Shown: positions 35,673 through 44,383, counted from the stretch's first letter. The stretch: 46,001 nt of DNA from Mycobacterium angelicum (GCF_002086155.1 NZ_MVHE01000042.1:1-46001); one strand, 5' to 3'. Numbers and translations: made by a program. The notes: generated from the letters alone by a model not told the origin.

Positions 35673-36817
35673 AGGCTGCACGGATGTCGAATCGCCTTTC
35701 CTGGTGGCATGAGTGGGCGGCGCCGCTGTGGATCGGTTGCAGCTTCTCTGCGTGGATCCGCCTGCTGATCCGCAACCGCTTCGCCGTGCACTGGAGTCGC
35801 TGGCACTTCGCCGTCCTCTACACGTTTCTCAGCGTCGTCAACTCGTATCTGGGGTTGTGGCAGAAGATTTGGTTCGGTCGACGTGTCGCCAAGACGCCTA
35901 TCGCCGATCCGCCAATCTTCATCGTCGGCCACTGGCGCACCGGTACCACCCTGTTGCACGAACTGCTGGCCCTCGACGAGCACCACACCGGCCCCACCGG
36001 CTACGAATGCCTTGCGCCACATCACTTTCTGCTGACGGAGTGGTTCGCGCCTTACGTGGAATTCCTGGTATCCAAGCACCGGGCCATGGACAACATGGAT
36101 TTGAGCCTGCATCACCCGCAAGAAGACGAATTCGTGTGGTGCATGCTGGGCCAGCCGTCGCCGTATCTGAGCATCGCCTTCCCGAACCGGCCACTTCAGG
36201 ACCAGCGGTATCTGGATTTGGAGCAGTTGACTTCGCGAGAGCTGGAAGCGTGGAAACGGACCCTGTACCGGTTCGTGCAGCAGGTGTACTTCCGTCATCG
36301 CAAGGCGGTGGTACTCAAGAACCCCACGCACAGCTTCCGAATCAAGGTGCTGCAGGAGATCTTTCCGCAGGCGAGGTTCATCCATATCGTCCGGGATCCC
36401 TACGTCGTCTATCCGTCGACCATCAATCTGCACAAGGCGCTGTACCGCATCCACGGGCTGCAGCGACCGACGTTCGAGGGGTTGGACGAAAGGGTGGTGT
36501 CCACCTACGTGGACCTGTACCGGAAGATAGACGAAGGACGTGAACTCGTAGATCCGTCACGCTTCTACGAATTGCGGTACGAGGATCTGATCAGCGATCC
36601 CGAAGGGGAACTGCGCCGGCTGTACGACCACCTGGGCCTCGGCGACTTCGAGCGGTTCCGGCCGCGACTGCGGCAATACTTCGCCGAACGGGAAGACTAC
36701 AAAACCAACACTTATCGGCTGACAGAAGAGCAGCGCGCAATCGTCGACGAACACTGGAGCGAGGTCATGGACCGCTACGGCTATTCGCGGCAGGGCAGTG
36801 TCGAGTGTGAGCTATAG
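35669..36817 (+). CDS. stf3: PAPS-dependent sulfotransferase Stf3
   Basis: 382 aa from the ATG at 35669, which overlaps the cyp128 stop; an in-frame ATG at 35684 is the alternative. The 5'-phosphosulfate loop is HWRTGTTLLHELL near residue 90; the 3'-phosphate motif FIHIVRDPYVVYPS is near 235 with KNPTHSFR before it. Family Sulfotransferase_3. In M. tuberculosis the partner of CYP128 is Stf3 (Rv2267c), which sulfates hydroxylated menaquinone to sulfomenaquinone (S881), a lipid linked to virulence and to cytochrome bd-dependent growth. Same length class and same operon here. The stop overlaps by six bases that of the convergent MHS transporter. Confidence 0.92.
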   Translation: MKAARMSNRLSWWHEWAAPLWIGCSFSAWIRLLIRNRFAVHWSRWHFAVLYTFLSVVNSYLGLWQKIWFGRRVAKTPIADPPIFIVGHWRTGTTLLHELLALDEHHTGPTGYECLAPHHFLLTEWFAPYVEFLVSKHRAMDNMDLSLHHPQEDEFVWCMLGQPSPYLSIAFPNRPLQDQRYLDLEQLTSRELEAWKRTLYRFVQQVYFRHRKAVVLKNPTHSFRIKVLQEIFPQARFIHIVRDPYVVYPSTINLHKALYRIHGLQRPTFEGLDERVVSTYVDLYRKIDEGRELVDPSRFYELRYEDLISDPEGELRRLYDHLGLGDFERFRPRLRQYFAEREDYKTNTYRLTEEQRAIVDEHWSEVMDRYGYSRQGSVECEL

Positions 36818-38119
36818 CGCCGCGACCGCGTATTCGTTCGGGCTGTCTATCGCAGTACCGTGGGTTTCCGGCAGCAAATAGGTTGCTGCCAAGCTGATTA
36901 CGACGAGTGCGGCCATCATGGCGCCGATTGTCCAGGCGCCGTAGTGGGTGATCAGTGGTCCGGCGATCAGGGGTGGCAGGGCGCCGCCGACGATGCCGGC
37001 AATGTTGAGCGCCAACCCGGCGCCGGTGTAGCGATACCGAGTTCTGAACAGTTCCGGCACGAACGATGTCATGGGCGCATAAGCCAGCGCCGCGATGGCG
37101 TAAGTGCCGACAATCGCGACGGTAAACAGGGCCGGGTTGTCGGCGTCGACGAGCGGAATGACGGCAAACGACCAAGGCAGGCCCAGCGTCCACCCGAACA
37201 GGATCACCGGGCGGCGCCCGACCCGGTCGCACACGGTTGCCGAGAGCGGCACAATCGCGATCCACGCCAGTCCACCGAGCATCCCGGCGAACAAGATCGC
37301 GTTCCTGGACAACCCGACATGGGCATGGGCATAACTCATCAGGTAGCTGCCGGCCATGAACACGAAAGCGAAGACGGCCACAAAGCTGCCCGAAGCCAAA
37401 ATGACCTTGGCGGGTTGGCGGCGCAGCACCTCGGCGAGCGGCACCCGAGGTGCGGTACCGCTGGCCAAATGTTCTGTGAACACCGGAGTTTCGTCGATGT
37501 TGATCCGGACGTACAACGCGATGGCGATCAGCAGCCCGCTCAGCAGGAACGGGACGCGCCATCCCCAGCTGGTGAACGCCGCACTGGTTTCACCAATGGT
37601 GAAATTGACCACCAGAAACGTCAAGCTAGTCAACAACATTGCGATGCCCGCGCCCACGGCGGTGAACATGCCGTACCGGCCACGCTCGGTTCCCGGCGCG
37701 TGTTCGGCGGCCAACAACGCCGAGCCCGCCCATTCGCCGCCGACTGCAAACCCCTGCAACAGCCTCAAAACCAATACGATCAAGGGCGCGGCCACGCCAA
37801 GCGTGGCCGCGCCGGGTGTCAGCCCCACCGCGACCGTAGACACACCCATAATCAACAGCGTGGCAACCAAAGTCGCTTTGCGGCCCAGGCGGTCGCCGAA
37901 ATGGCCGAACACGGCCCCACCCAGCGGCCGGGACAAGAAGGCGGCGGCGAAGGTGCTCATCGAGGCGATGGTCGCCATCCCGGGGCTGAGGTTCGGGAAG
38001 AAGACACTGGGAAACGTCAAGGCCGCCGCGGTGCCATAGATATAGAAGTCGTAAAACTCGACGGTGGTACCCACCATGCACGCGAGTGCGATTCGCTTGG
38101 GGTACCGGGAACGTAGCAC
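36812..38119 (-). CDS. MFS transporter, metabolite:H+ symporter (MHS) family
   Basis: 435 aa from GTG. Twelve membrane helices. MHS features: VGTTVEFYDFYIYGTAAAL at the start, GHFGDRLGRKATL in loop 2-3, LRLLQGFAVGGEWAGSALL in helix 4, the long central loop INIDETPVF, and a second GR-rich loop VCDRVGRRPV. Relatives carry shikimate, proline/betaine, alpha-ketoglutarate or citrate with protons; the substrate is not predictable here. It is convergent with stf3 and not part of that operon. No clear ribosome site lies before the GTG. Confidence 0.9.
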   Translation of the reverse strand: MLRSRYPKRIALACMVGTTVEFYDFYIYGTAAALTFPSVFFPNLSPGMATIASMSTFAAAFLSRPLGGAVFGHFGDRLGRKATLVATLLIMGVSTVAVGLTPGAATLGVAAPLIVLVLRLLQGFAVGGEWAGSALLAAEHAPGTERGRYGMFTAVGAGIAMLLTSLTFLVVNFTIGETSAAFTSWGWRVPFLLSGLLIAIALYVRINIDETPVFTEHLASGTAPRVPLAEVLRRQPAKVILASGSFVAVFAFVFMAGSYLMSYAHAHVGLSRNAILFAGMLGGLAWIAIVPLSATVCDRVGRRPVILFGWTLGLPWSFAVIPLVDADNPALFTVAIVGTYAIAALAYAPMTSFVPELFRTRYRYTGAGLALNIAGIVGGALPPLIAGPLITHYGAWTIGAMMAALVVISLAATYLLPETHGTAIDSPNEYAVAAL

Positions 38120-38182
38120 CAGGCAATTTTATTAAGGGATTTGAGTACCTCCGGTATGAGCTGGCGCACAACCCACGAGTGC

Positions 38183-38692
38183 TCAGCGACGCGCGGATCC
38201 GCTGACGAGTTGACCGTTGGCCGCTTGCAACAGGCAGATGACGATGCTCGGGGTGGGGTCTGCGCCGGTTCTGTCTTGATGGGAATCGATGAGCCAGGTG
38301 ATCGAGTAGGTGCTGGCCGTCGGCGACTGCCCGGTGTAGGGCGTAAACCCGGCGGCGCACGCCTGATTGGCGACGGCGGCGACGGCGGAATCGACGGCCA
38401 CCGGTGCGCGTAGGTATACCTCCGCCAAATGCGGTGTCGCGCAATCGGCCATGGTGACGGTGATGCGGCTGAGGTCGGCCGGCGGAAGGTCGGTGACGCA
38501 ATCGCCGACCTGAAGATCGATCCACTTCTGCGTACCCGGGGCCGAGGGTCGTGGTGTGGCGGTGACGGCCGTGGCAGCCGCTGTCGTCGGTGGCGCCGGT
38601 GCGGGAGTAGGGCCCGCATGAACGCTGTTGGTGCTGCAGCCCGCCAGCAATGCCGTTGCTGCCAGGCCGCACAACGCCCGCGGGACGCCCAT
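38183..38692 (-). CDS. Lipoprotein with septum-formation-like domain
   Basis: 169 aa from the ATG at 38692. Signal peptide with lipobox LLAGC, Cys19 being the lipidated residue. A Pro/Thr/Ala-rich linker (res 25-52) follows, then a domain with VGDCVTDLP, VTMADCATPHLAEVYLRAPV and ANQACAAGFTPYTG: the pattern of the actinobacterial Septum_form family, with four cysteines. It sits in the cell envelope. Function not known. The SnoaL-like gene upstream ends 14 bases before it, so the two are probably cotranscribed. Confidence 0.85.
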   Translation of the reverse strand: MGVPRALCGLAATALLAGCSTNSVHAGPTPAPAPPTTAAATAVTATPRPSAPGTQKWIDLQVGDCVTDLPPADLSRITVTMADCATPHLAEVYLRAPVAVDSAVAAVANQACAAGFTPYTGQSPTASTYSITWLIDSHQDRTGADPTPSIVICLLQAANGQLVSGSARR

Positions 38693-38706
38693 GGCGGGAA
38701 GTCTAG

Positions 38707-39264
38707 TCACGCGAATGTCGGTGGCACGGTGTTGGTGAGCGCGGGGTCCGGTGGCTCCGCCGACATCGACAGCAGGCCACGCACACAACGGACAAGCAGT
38801 AGCCAGTTGGCCGGCTTGCGCTTGTCCAGGCCGCCCAAGAGCTGCTTGATCATGGTCAGGGTGTCGAAGTAAATCCGTTCGCAGACAAGGGTTTCGGACT
38901 CATCGAAAACAAAGTATGCCGTCATCCTCACCCGGAAGCGGCTGCCGGTGGGGGGCACCTTGCCCAGAAATCCCCGGTGGGTACCCATCAGCCAGAATTC
39001 GACGATCACCGCATCGGTGCTGTGCCGCAACGCGATGATTTCGTGGTCCTGGTCGGGAAACGCAGTGCGCGTGTAGTTGTAGTAGCCGCGGACGGCTTGA
39101 TCCCCGTCGTGAACCGTCATCTGCGGAATGAGTTCGTAGTGCGGATGCGGGAACGTCGACAACACGTCGTCCCAGTCTTGGCGGACCTCGTCATGAAAGT
39201 GGTCGAGCACCAGCTTCTGCCGGGCGGCCAACACGTCGGCAGGGGGAAACGCGGGGGTGGGCAT
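38707..39264 (-). CDS. SnoaL/NTF2-like protein
   Basis: 185 aa from the ATG at 39264; a TTG at 39273 is also in frame. NTF2/SnoaL-like alpha+beta cone fold by pattern: YYNYTRTAFPDQDHEIIALR, VIVEFWLMGTHRGFLG, VRMTAYFVFDESETLVCERIYFD. This matches ester-cyclase/SnoaL-like proteins, which bind or isomerise small hydrophobic molecules. The C-terminal 45 residues (LLGGLDKRKPANWLL...) extend beyond the fold. It is divergent from the methyltransferase gene, with 43 bases between the starts. Confidence 0.8.
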   Translation of the reverse strand: MPTPAFPPADVLAARQKLVLDHFHDEVRQDWDDVLSTFPHPHYELIPQMTVHDGDQAVRGYYNYTRTAFPDQDHEIIALRHSTDAVIVEFWLMGTHRGFLGKVPPTGSRFRVRMTAYFVFDESETLVCERIYFDTLTMIKQLLGGLDKRKPANWLLLVRCVRGLLSMSAEPPDPALTNTVPPTFA

Positions 39265-39307
39265 GCTTGACAATATCTCTCAAAATCCTCGACTAGGAGG
39301 TCACTGG

Positions 39308-39913
39308 GTGCGCATCAAACTAGGCGATCGCCGGCAACGCGTTGCCGAAGCGCTGCACGTGATGAAGCCGGCGACCAGACTGCGCGATCAAGCCGAAGCA
39401 CTGGCCGGCTACCTCGGCCGTGGCGAGAGCCTGCTCGACGTGGGGTGTGGAACCGGGCTCCTGTCGGCGTACTTGCAGGAGAGGTATGACGTGGACCCGA
39501 GTGGGGTGGATGTCAAGGACTTCCGTCGGGCGCGGATCCCGTTCCGCGAGTTCGACGGTACCTCAATTCCGTTTCCGGACAAGGCATTCGATCACGTCGT
39601 CGTCAGCGAGGTACTTCACCACAGCCATGACCCGATGGCGTTGATCAAGCAGTGCCACCGAGTGGCGCGGCGCAGCATCATCGTGTTCGAGGACCTGCCC
39701 GACGGGCCGGTCGGAAAGCTTGTCCTTTATCTCCATGTGGAGCTGTTCGCCCGGTACTACCGCTACCCGTTTCGCCCGGCGCGCATCGGCGCCTACCGCG
39801 CGGCGCTGCGATGGCTGGACGGCAACGCCAGGTGCATCGCGCGAATTCCGCAGCCACCGGAATGGTTCACCGTGTATCCGCGGGTGTTGCTGGTCTACGG
39901 CCTAGCGGAGTAG
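39308..39913 (+). CDS. Class I SAM-dependent methyltransferase
   Basis: 201 aa from the GTG at 39308, chosen because AGGAGG stands seven bases upstream. Rossmann-type methyltransferase: motif I LLDVGCGTGLLSAYL, acidic loop end near VDVKDFRR, DHVVVSEVLHHSHDP (motifs for post-I/II), and LIKQCHRVARRSIIVFEDLP. It resembles Methyltransf_11 enzymes acting on small molecules or lipids; substrate unknown. The 3' end overlaps by 19 bases the stop of the convergent amine-oxidase remnant. Confidence 0.85.
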   Translation: MRIKLGDRRQRVAEALHVMKPATRLRDQAEALAGYLGRGESLLDVGCGTGLLSAYLQERYDVDPSGVDVKDFRRARIPFREFDGTSIPFPDKAFDHVVVSEVLHHSHDPMALIKQCHRVARRSIIVFEDLPDGPVGKLVLYLHVELFARYYRYPFRPARIGAYRAALRWLDGNARCIARIPQPPEWFTVYPRVLLVYGLAE

Positions 39914-40305
39914 ACGTCTTGGGAAGGCAGCGTTTGGTTGGCCATGACTTCCCTGGCGGCGCGTTCGCCGGAGCGAATGGCGCCGTCGATCCAGCCACAC
40001 ATCTGCGCCGAGGTTTCAGTTCCGGCCCAGTGAATGCGCCCACACGGCCGGCGCAGCGCGTGCCCGAATTCGGTGAGCACCCCGGGCGGCGCGTGACTGA
40101 GCATTCCGCCGCCGGAGTAACGCTCGCGGCTCCAATTCTGCTCGACGTAGTCGACGGGCCGGCACCACGCAAACGTCGACATCAGCCATGCTGAAAGGCC
40201 TACCCGCAGCGGGCCGACCCAACGGGCGGCGGTTAGTGATATCGGATGCGCTATCGCAATTGAAATGGGGTCATACCCTGAGCCGGGCCTGTCTCGACCA
40301 TGCAT
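39895..40305 (-). pseudogene. C-terminal remnant of flavin amine oxidase
   Basis: Only the end of a flavin-containing amine oxidase is left. From about residue 50 of the open frame come VEQNWSRERYSGGG, PGVLTEFGHALRRPCGRIHW, AGTETSAQMCGW and DGAIRSGERAAREVM, i.e. the FAD-contacting C-terminal motif of the AofH (Rv3170) type. The N-terminal dinucleotide-binding part and the substrate domain, some 330 residues, are absent: the cyp124 gene begins its 3' end just upstream. The first 45 codons look non-homologous and contain an operator-like palindrome. Probably not functional. Confidence 0.75.
40235..40258. promoter_or_regulatory. GATATC-N6-GCTATC operator-like site
   Basis: GTGATATC (core 40238-40243), spacer GGATGC, then GCTATCGCA. 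Same six-base spacing as the palindrome at 28674; one mismatch in the right core. It lies in front of the amine-oxidase remnant. Confidence 0.4.
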
Positions 40306-40316
40306 GCGTTCTGGAA

Positions 40317-40340
40317 TGCGATATCGCAGGTGATATCAGC
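40317..40340. promoter_or_regulatory. GATATC-N6-GATATC operator-like site
   Basis: TGCGATATC (core 40320-40325), spacer GCAGGT, GATATC at 40332-40337. Both cores are perfect; the right flank departs from the palindrome. It overlaps the cyp124 stop codon, 82 bases from the related site at 40238. The pair may once have controlled the amine oxidase gene. Confidence 0.45.
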
Positions 40341-41631
40341 CGGGCGGAGTCCAGGCGACGGGCAACTTCTTTATGCCGTGGATGAACTGCGAGAGCAGCC
40401 GGGCGGGCTCCTCGGTGGCGACGATGCCGGGCATTTCGCGGCGCAATTCGTCGAACACGACGCGGATTTCCCGACGAGCGAGGTTGGCGCCCAGACAGAA
40501 ATGGGCGCCGCCGCCGCCGAAACCGAGGTGCGGGTTGGGGTCGCGGGACACGTCGAACATCCACGGATCGGCGAACTTTGACTCATCCCGGTTGGCCGAG
40601 CAGTACCACAGCGAAACCTTGTCGCCCTCGGCCATCTTGGTGCCACTGAGTTCGACGTCGCGGGTCAGGGTGCGGCGCATGTAGACCACCGGCGAGGCCC
40701 AGCGAACAATCTCCTCAACCGCGGTGGGCGCCAGCCGGTCGAAGTCCGACCACCACTTCTCGCGCTGCTCGGGATAGCGCGACAGCGCCAGCACGCCGTG
40801 GCTGATCGCATTGCGCGTCGTTTCGTTGCCGGCCACCACCAAGAGAATGAAGAACGACGCGATCTCCGACGACGACAGCCGCTCGCCGTCGACTTCGGCT
40901 TCGACCAGGCTGCTCGTGAGATCGTCGTGGTGACTGACGCGTCGATCTTCGATCAGCGCGCTGGCGTAGGCGCCGATTTCCATCGAAGCTCGTACGAATT
41001 CGTCGAAATCGGTCGCCAGGTCGGGGTCGCCGAAGCCGAGAATCAAATTGGTCCAATGGAATACGCGCTGATGGTCCTCCTCGGGTATGCCCATCATGTC
41101 GCAGATGATCTGCAGCGGCAGTGGTCCGGCGAGCTCGCTGACCACGTCGGCCTGCCCATCGGGATGGTTGGCGATCATCGACGTGACCAGCCGGTGCGCG
41201 CGGTTTCGCACCGAGGCTTCGATGCGGGCCACCACTTTCGGCGTGAACGCCCTGCTGACGATGGAACGCAGACGCTGATGGCGTGGATCGTCGAGCACGA
41301 TCATCGAGCCGAAATACTCGGCTACCTCTGGTGTTTGGTCGTTGATCGTGATGTTGGGATTGGAGCTGAAGACATCTGGATGACGGCTGGCGTAGAAGAC
41401 GTCGTCGTGGCGGGTCAGCGCCCAGTGCCCATTGCCCGCGGTGAAGCCGGGAAGTTCGAGCGCGGGCCAGAACGAGATCGGCGCCTCGCGGCGCAAGGTG
41501 GCGAACGCACCGTCGCGAATATCGTCGTCGAGTCCCCAGAAATCCAGCGAGCCCAGATCGAAGTCGCCGAGCTTGACCTCTGGCGGGGGCTGCCCGTTCA
41601 CGCGGGCAGCAATTCCGGTCTTGAGGTCCAC
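40336..41631 (-). CDS. cyp124: Cytochrome P450 CYP124 (methyl-branched lipid omega-hydroxylase)
   Basis: 431 aa from GTG with GGAGGAGG six bases upstream. P450 landmarks: I-helix VVAGNETTRNA, ExxR in VEEIVRWASP, haem loop FGGGGAHFCLGANLARRE. It follows M. tuberculosis CYP124A1 (Rv2266) almost throughout as I recall it: LGSLDFWGLDDDIRDGAFA, FGSMIVLDDPRHQRLRSIV, GFGDPDLATDFDEF. CYP124 hydroxylates the terminal carbon of methyl-branched lipids, cholest-4-en-3-one and vitamin D-type sterols. It lies 21 bases after the MmpS-like gene and forms an operon with it and the Rv2265-type transporter. It is convergent with cyp128-stf3, as in M. tuberculosis. Confidence 0.95.
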   Translation of the reverse strand: MDLKTGIAARVNGQPPPEVKLGDFDLGSLDFWGLDDDIRDGAFATLRREAPISFWPALELPGFTAGNGHWALTRHDDVFYASRHPDVFSSNPNITINDQTPEVAEYFGSMIVLDDPRHQRLRSIVSRAFTPKVVARIEASVRNRAHRLVTSMIANHPDGQADVVSELAGPLPLQIICDMMGIPEEDHQRVFHWTNLILGFGDPDLATDFDEFVRASMEIGAYASALIEDRRVSHHDDLTSSLVEAEVDGERLSSSEIASFFILLVVAGNETTRNAISHGVLALSRYPEQREKWWSDFDRLAPTAVEEIVRWASPVVYMRRTLTRDVELSGTKMAEGDKVSLWYCSANRDESKFADPWMFDVSRDPNPHLGFGGGGAHFCLGANLARREIRVVFDELRREMPGIVATEEPARLLSQFIHGIKKLPVAWTPPG

Positions 41632-41652
41632 GGCGATCCTCCTCCGTGCGGA

Positions 41653-41991
41653 TCAGTGGGTACAGACGGTGTGACCCGGCACCCCGGTCGCGGTCTGCTG
41701 ACTCACCACATTGCCGTCGAGTGAAATTTTGCAGGTAATGCTGCCCTGCCCTTGTGCGCTGAGCACGAACACCTGACCCCCGAACGAAGTGAACTCCGTC
41801 GACCAGGGCAGCGGCACGTTGACTGCGTGCTGCTGGCCTTCGACCGTTTGATACGAGATGTATTCAGCCACGCCGCTGCCGCTCACTTCGTAGCGGGCTT
41901 TCGGCGTCGGGTCCGCGTTAGCCAGTCCGCAGGTGGCGGTCAAGCCGATGCCGAGAGCCAACAGAATCGAGGGTCCGCTGAGGAGCTTCAT
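41653..41991 (-). CDS. Secreted MmpS-like protein
   Basis: 112 aa from ATG. Residues 1-26 look like a cleavable signal peptide (LLALGIGLTATCGLANA) rather than the anchor helix of normal MmpS proteins. The rest is the MmpS domain: YEVSGSGVAEYISYQT, HAVNVPLPWSTEF, GGQVFVLSAQGQGSITCKI, GHTVCTH, with two cysteines. MmpS proteins assist MmpL lipid exporters in the periplasm; no mmpL is nearby. Placed between the Rv2265-type transporter (44 bases upstream) and cyp124 (21 bases downstream). Confidence 0.85.
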   Translation of the reverse strand: MKLLSGPSILLALGIGLTATCGLANADPTPKARYEVSGSGVAEYISYQTVEGQQHAVNVPLPWSTEFTSFGGQVFVLSAQGQGSITCKISLDGNVVSQQTATGVPGHTVCTH

Positions 41992-42035
41992 GGTTCTTCA
42001 TGTTGTCACCACGTACGACGGCGCACCAGGGGTTT

Positions 42036-43229
42036 CTAGTTCGGCAGCCGGATAGCGAACATCGTGCACAGCGCGACGACCTGAAGTGCGACCACCACCA
42101 CGACCAACGTGGCGGTCGAGACGTCGTAGAGCCAGCCGATGAGGGCGCCGCCTCCCGCGGCCGCTACCCCCAAGCCGGCGGCGAACACCCCGTACGCGCT
42201 GGCCCGGCGCGGCGTACTGACCAGGTCGGCGACCACCGCCCGCAGCGTCGATTCCTGGATTCCCACCGCGGCACCCCACAGCAGCGCCCCCACCACCACC
42301 AGCGTTACCTTCCCGCCGAACGCGCACACGACAACCAGACTCGACAGGATCGGCAGGGCGGCAAGGGTTTTGGCACCGAACCGGTCATAGCTCCAGCCTG
42401 ACGCTAAAGCCGCCAGCGCATCTGCGCCCATCGCGGCCGCATAGACCACCGGTACCACGGCCGGCGTCACGACTCTGTGCGTGACCATGTGATAGGACAG
42501 CAAGCCGAATGTGGCGAAGCCGGCCATGGTCAACGACGTGAATCCGCAGTACCACCAGAATTGCGCCGGAAGTGCCCAAAGCTGTTGCGTTACAACATCT
42601 TCGGATTCACAGGGTGTTTCGGGTTCATAGGATTCCGGATGCCGCACCCGCAATCGCAGCCACACCAGCAGCGCCAGGGCTGCCGCGCCGGGCAGGGCCA
42701 GCACGCCGAGTGCGGGAGCGTAGTCGTTACCGGTGTAGGCGAGCACCGCGGCGACGGTCAGGGGTCCCAGCACCGCACCCACCTGGTCGAGGGCCTCGTG
42801 CACCGCGAACCCGCGGCCGCGGCCGGTCACGGTGGTGGCGTGCGACAACAACGTGTCTTTGGCCGGGCTGCGTACCGCCTTGCCGACCCGCTCGCCGATC
42901 ACCAGCGCGCAGACAAGCCACAAGGTCCCCGCTACACCCAGCAGCGGAACCGTGATCACCGTCAGCGCGTAGCCGGCGATCGCGTAAGCCCAGAACCGCT
43001 TGGTGCGATCGGCTAACGGACCCGAGACCAGACGCAGCCCAAGGGCGGCGGCCTCGCCGATGCCGGTGACCACCCCGACCACCAGGCCAGTCGCCCCCAG
43101 CGAGGCCAGCAACGGCCCGGTGACCGAGCGGGCACCTTCGTAGACGAAATCGGCGAGCAGGCTGACCACGCCGAACACCGCGACGAATCGCCAGGCGCTC
43201 AGCGCCGGCGGCGAGGATGCCGATCGCAC
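42036..43229 (-). CDS. MFS transporter, Rv2265-like
   Basis: 397 aa from ATG. About twelve helices, with MFS loop motifs SGPLADRTKRFW (loop 2-3) and the helix 4-5 phrase GERVGKAVRSPAKDTLLSHA. Helix 5 region: GFAVHEALDQVGAVLGPL, typical of a subfamily of drug/efflux-like permeases. A long central loop (res about 195-215, ESYEPETPCESEDVV) separates the halves. It corresponds by order to M. tuberculosis Rv2265, next to cyp124. First gene of the MFS-MmpS-like-cyp124 operon; substrate unknown. Divergent from the DapB-like gene, with 74 bases between the starts. Confidence 0.88.
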   Translation of the reverse strand: MRSASSPPALSAWRFVAVFGVVSLLADFVYEGARSVTGPLLASLGATGLVVGVVTGIGEAAALGLRLVSGPLADRTKRFWAYAIAGYALTVITVPLLGVAGTLWLVCALVIGERVGKAVRSPAKDTLLSHATTVTGRGRGFAVHEALDQVGAVLGPLTVAAVLAYTGNDYAPALGVLALPGAAALALLVWLRLRVRHPESYEPETPCESEDVVTQQLWALPAQFWWYCGFTSLTMAGFATFGLLSYHMVTHRVVTPAVVPVVYAAAMGADALAALASGWSYDRFGAKTLAALPILSSLVVVCAFGGKVTLVVVGALLWGAAVGIQESTLRAVVADLVSTPRRASAYGVFAAGLGVAAAGGGALIGWLYDVSTATLVVVVVALQVVALCTMFAIRLPN

Positions 43230-43303
43230 CCTCAGATGCTAGATGCCGTTGCGCCGCCCTTAGGGTGAAGCCGGGGTACGGGGTCGAACAGGAGGTGGCT
43301 GGG

Positions 43304-44383
43304 TTGGATAAGAGCAAACGCGTAGTGGTCTGGGGAACCGGTTTCGTTGGGAAGATGGTGCTCACCGAGATCGTCAAGCATCCGCTGTTCGAGTTGGTGG
43401 GCGTCGGGGTCAGCAATCCGGAAAAAGTGGGGCTCGACGTGGCCGAAATCTGCGGGCTGGCCGAACCCGTGGGCATCACCGCCACCGACGACGTCGACGC
43501 CCTGATCGCACTGCAGCCCGACGCGCTGGTGCACTACGGCCCGACGGCAATGCACGCCAAGGACAACATCCTGCTGATCACGCGGTTTCTGCGGGCCGGT
43601 ATCGACGTCTGTTCGACCGCGATGACGCCCTGGATATGGCCCACCATGCACCTGAACCCACCGAATTGGATCACCCCGATCACCGAAGCCTGCGAGCTGG
43701 GCGAGTCGTCGTGCTTCACCACCGGCATCGATCCGGGATTCGCCAACGACCTGTTCCCCATGACGCTGATGGGCCTGTGTTCGGAAGTCCGCAAAGTGCG
43801 CGCCTCGGAGCTGCTGGACTACACCAACTACGAAGGCGACTACGAACACGAGATGGGCATCGGCCGGGAACCCGAGTTCAGCCCGTTGCTGGAAAACCGC
43901 GACGTACTGATCTTTGCCTGGGGTGCCACCGTCCCCATGATCGCCTACGCCGCGGGCATCATGCTCGACGAGATCACCACGACCTGGGACAAGTGGGTGA
44001 CGCCCACCGAACGCAAGTCGGCCAAGGGCGTCATCAAAGCCGGCCACGTCGCCGCCGTCCGGTTCACCATCAACGGCATCTACCAGGGCGAAACCCGGAT
44101 CCAGCTGGAACACGTCAACCGCATCGGGCTCGACGCAGCCCCGGACTGGCCAACCGGCCATGACAATGACGTGTACCGGGTCGACATCGAGGGGACGCCG
44201 AGCATCTTCCAGGAAACCGCGTTCCGGTTTACCGACGGCTCCGGTCGCGATGCCGCGGCCGCCGGCTGCCTGGCCACCGGGATGCGAGCCCTCAATGCCG
44301 TCGCGGCCGTCAACGACTTGCCGCCGGGCTGGGTAACCGCGCTCGATCTGCCGCTGATCCCGGGGGCGGGCACCATCCGCTGA
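43304..44383 (+). CDS. DapB-like NAD(P)-binding oxidoreductase
   Basis: 359 aa from a TTG at 43304, chosen because AGGAGG stands eight bases upstream and the Rossmann fold begins at once. VVVWGTGFVGKMVLTEIV is the dinucleotide-binding loop; DALVHYGPTAMH and CSTAMTPWIWPTM follow. Proteins of this family are called dihydrodipicolinate reductase-like or 2,4-diaminopentanoate dehydrogenase-like; M. tuberculosis Rv0926c is one. True DapB is much shorter (about 245-270 aa), so lysine synthesis is unlikely. Substrate unknown. Confidence 0.85.
   Translation: MDKSKRVVVWGTGFVGKMVLTEIVKHPLFELVGVGVSNPEKVGLDVAEICGLAEPVGITATDDVDALIALQPDALVHYGPTAMHAKDNILLITRFLRAGIDVCSTAMTPWIWPTMHLNPPNWITPITEACELGESSCFTTGIDPGFANDLFPMTLMGLCSEVRKVRASELLDYTNYEGDYEHEMGIGREPEFSPLLENRDVLIFAWGATVPMIAYAAGIMLDEITTTWDKWVTPTERKSAKGVIKAGHVAAVRFTINGIYQGETRIQLEHVNRIGLDAAPDWPTGHDNDVYRVDIEGTPSIFQETAFRFTDGSGRDAAAAGCLATGMRALNAVAAVNDLPPGWVTALDLPLIPGAGTIR

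Noticed and set aside
36860..38116. 418-codon plus-strand frame opposite the MHS transporter
   Set aside because: Shadow of a GC-rich membrane gene; hydrophilic Gln/Arg-rich product without any motif.
39895..40305. Intact small flavoprotein gene
   Set aside because: Only the C-terminal FAD motif of an amine oxidase is present; the nucleotide-binding part is missing.
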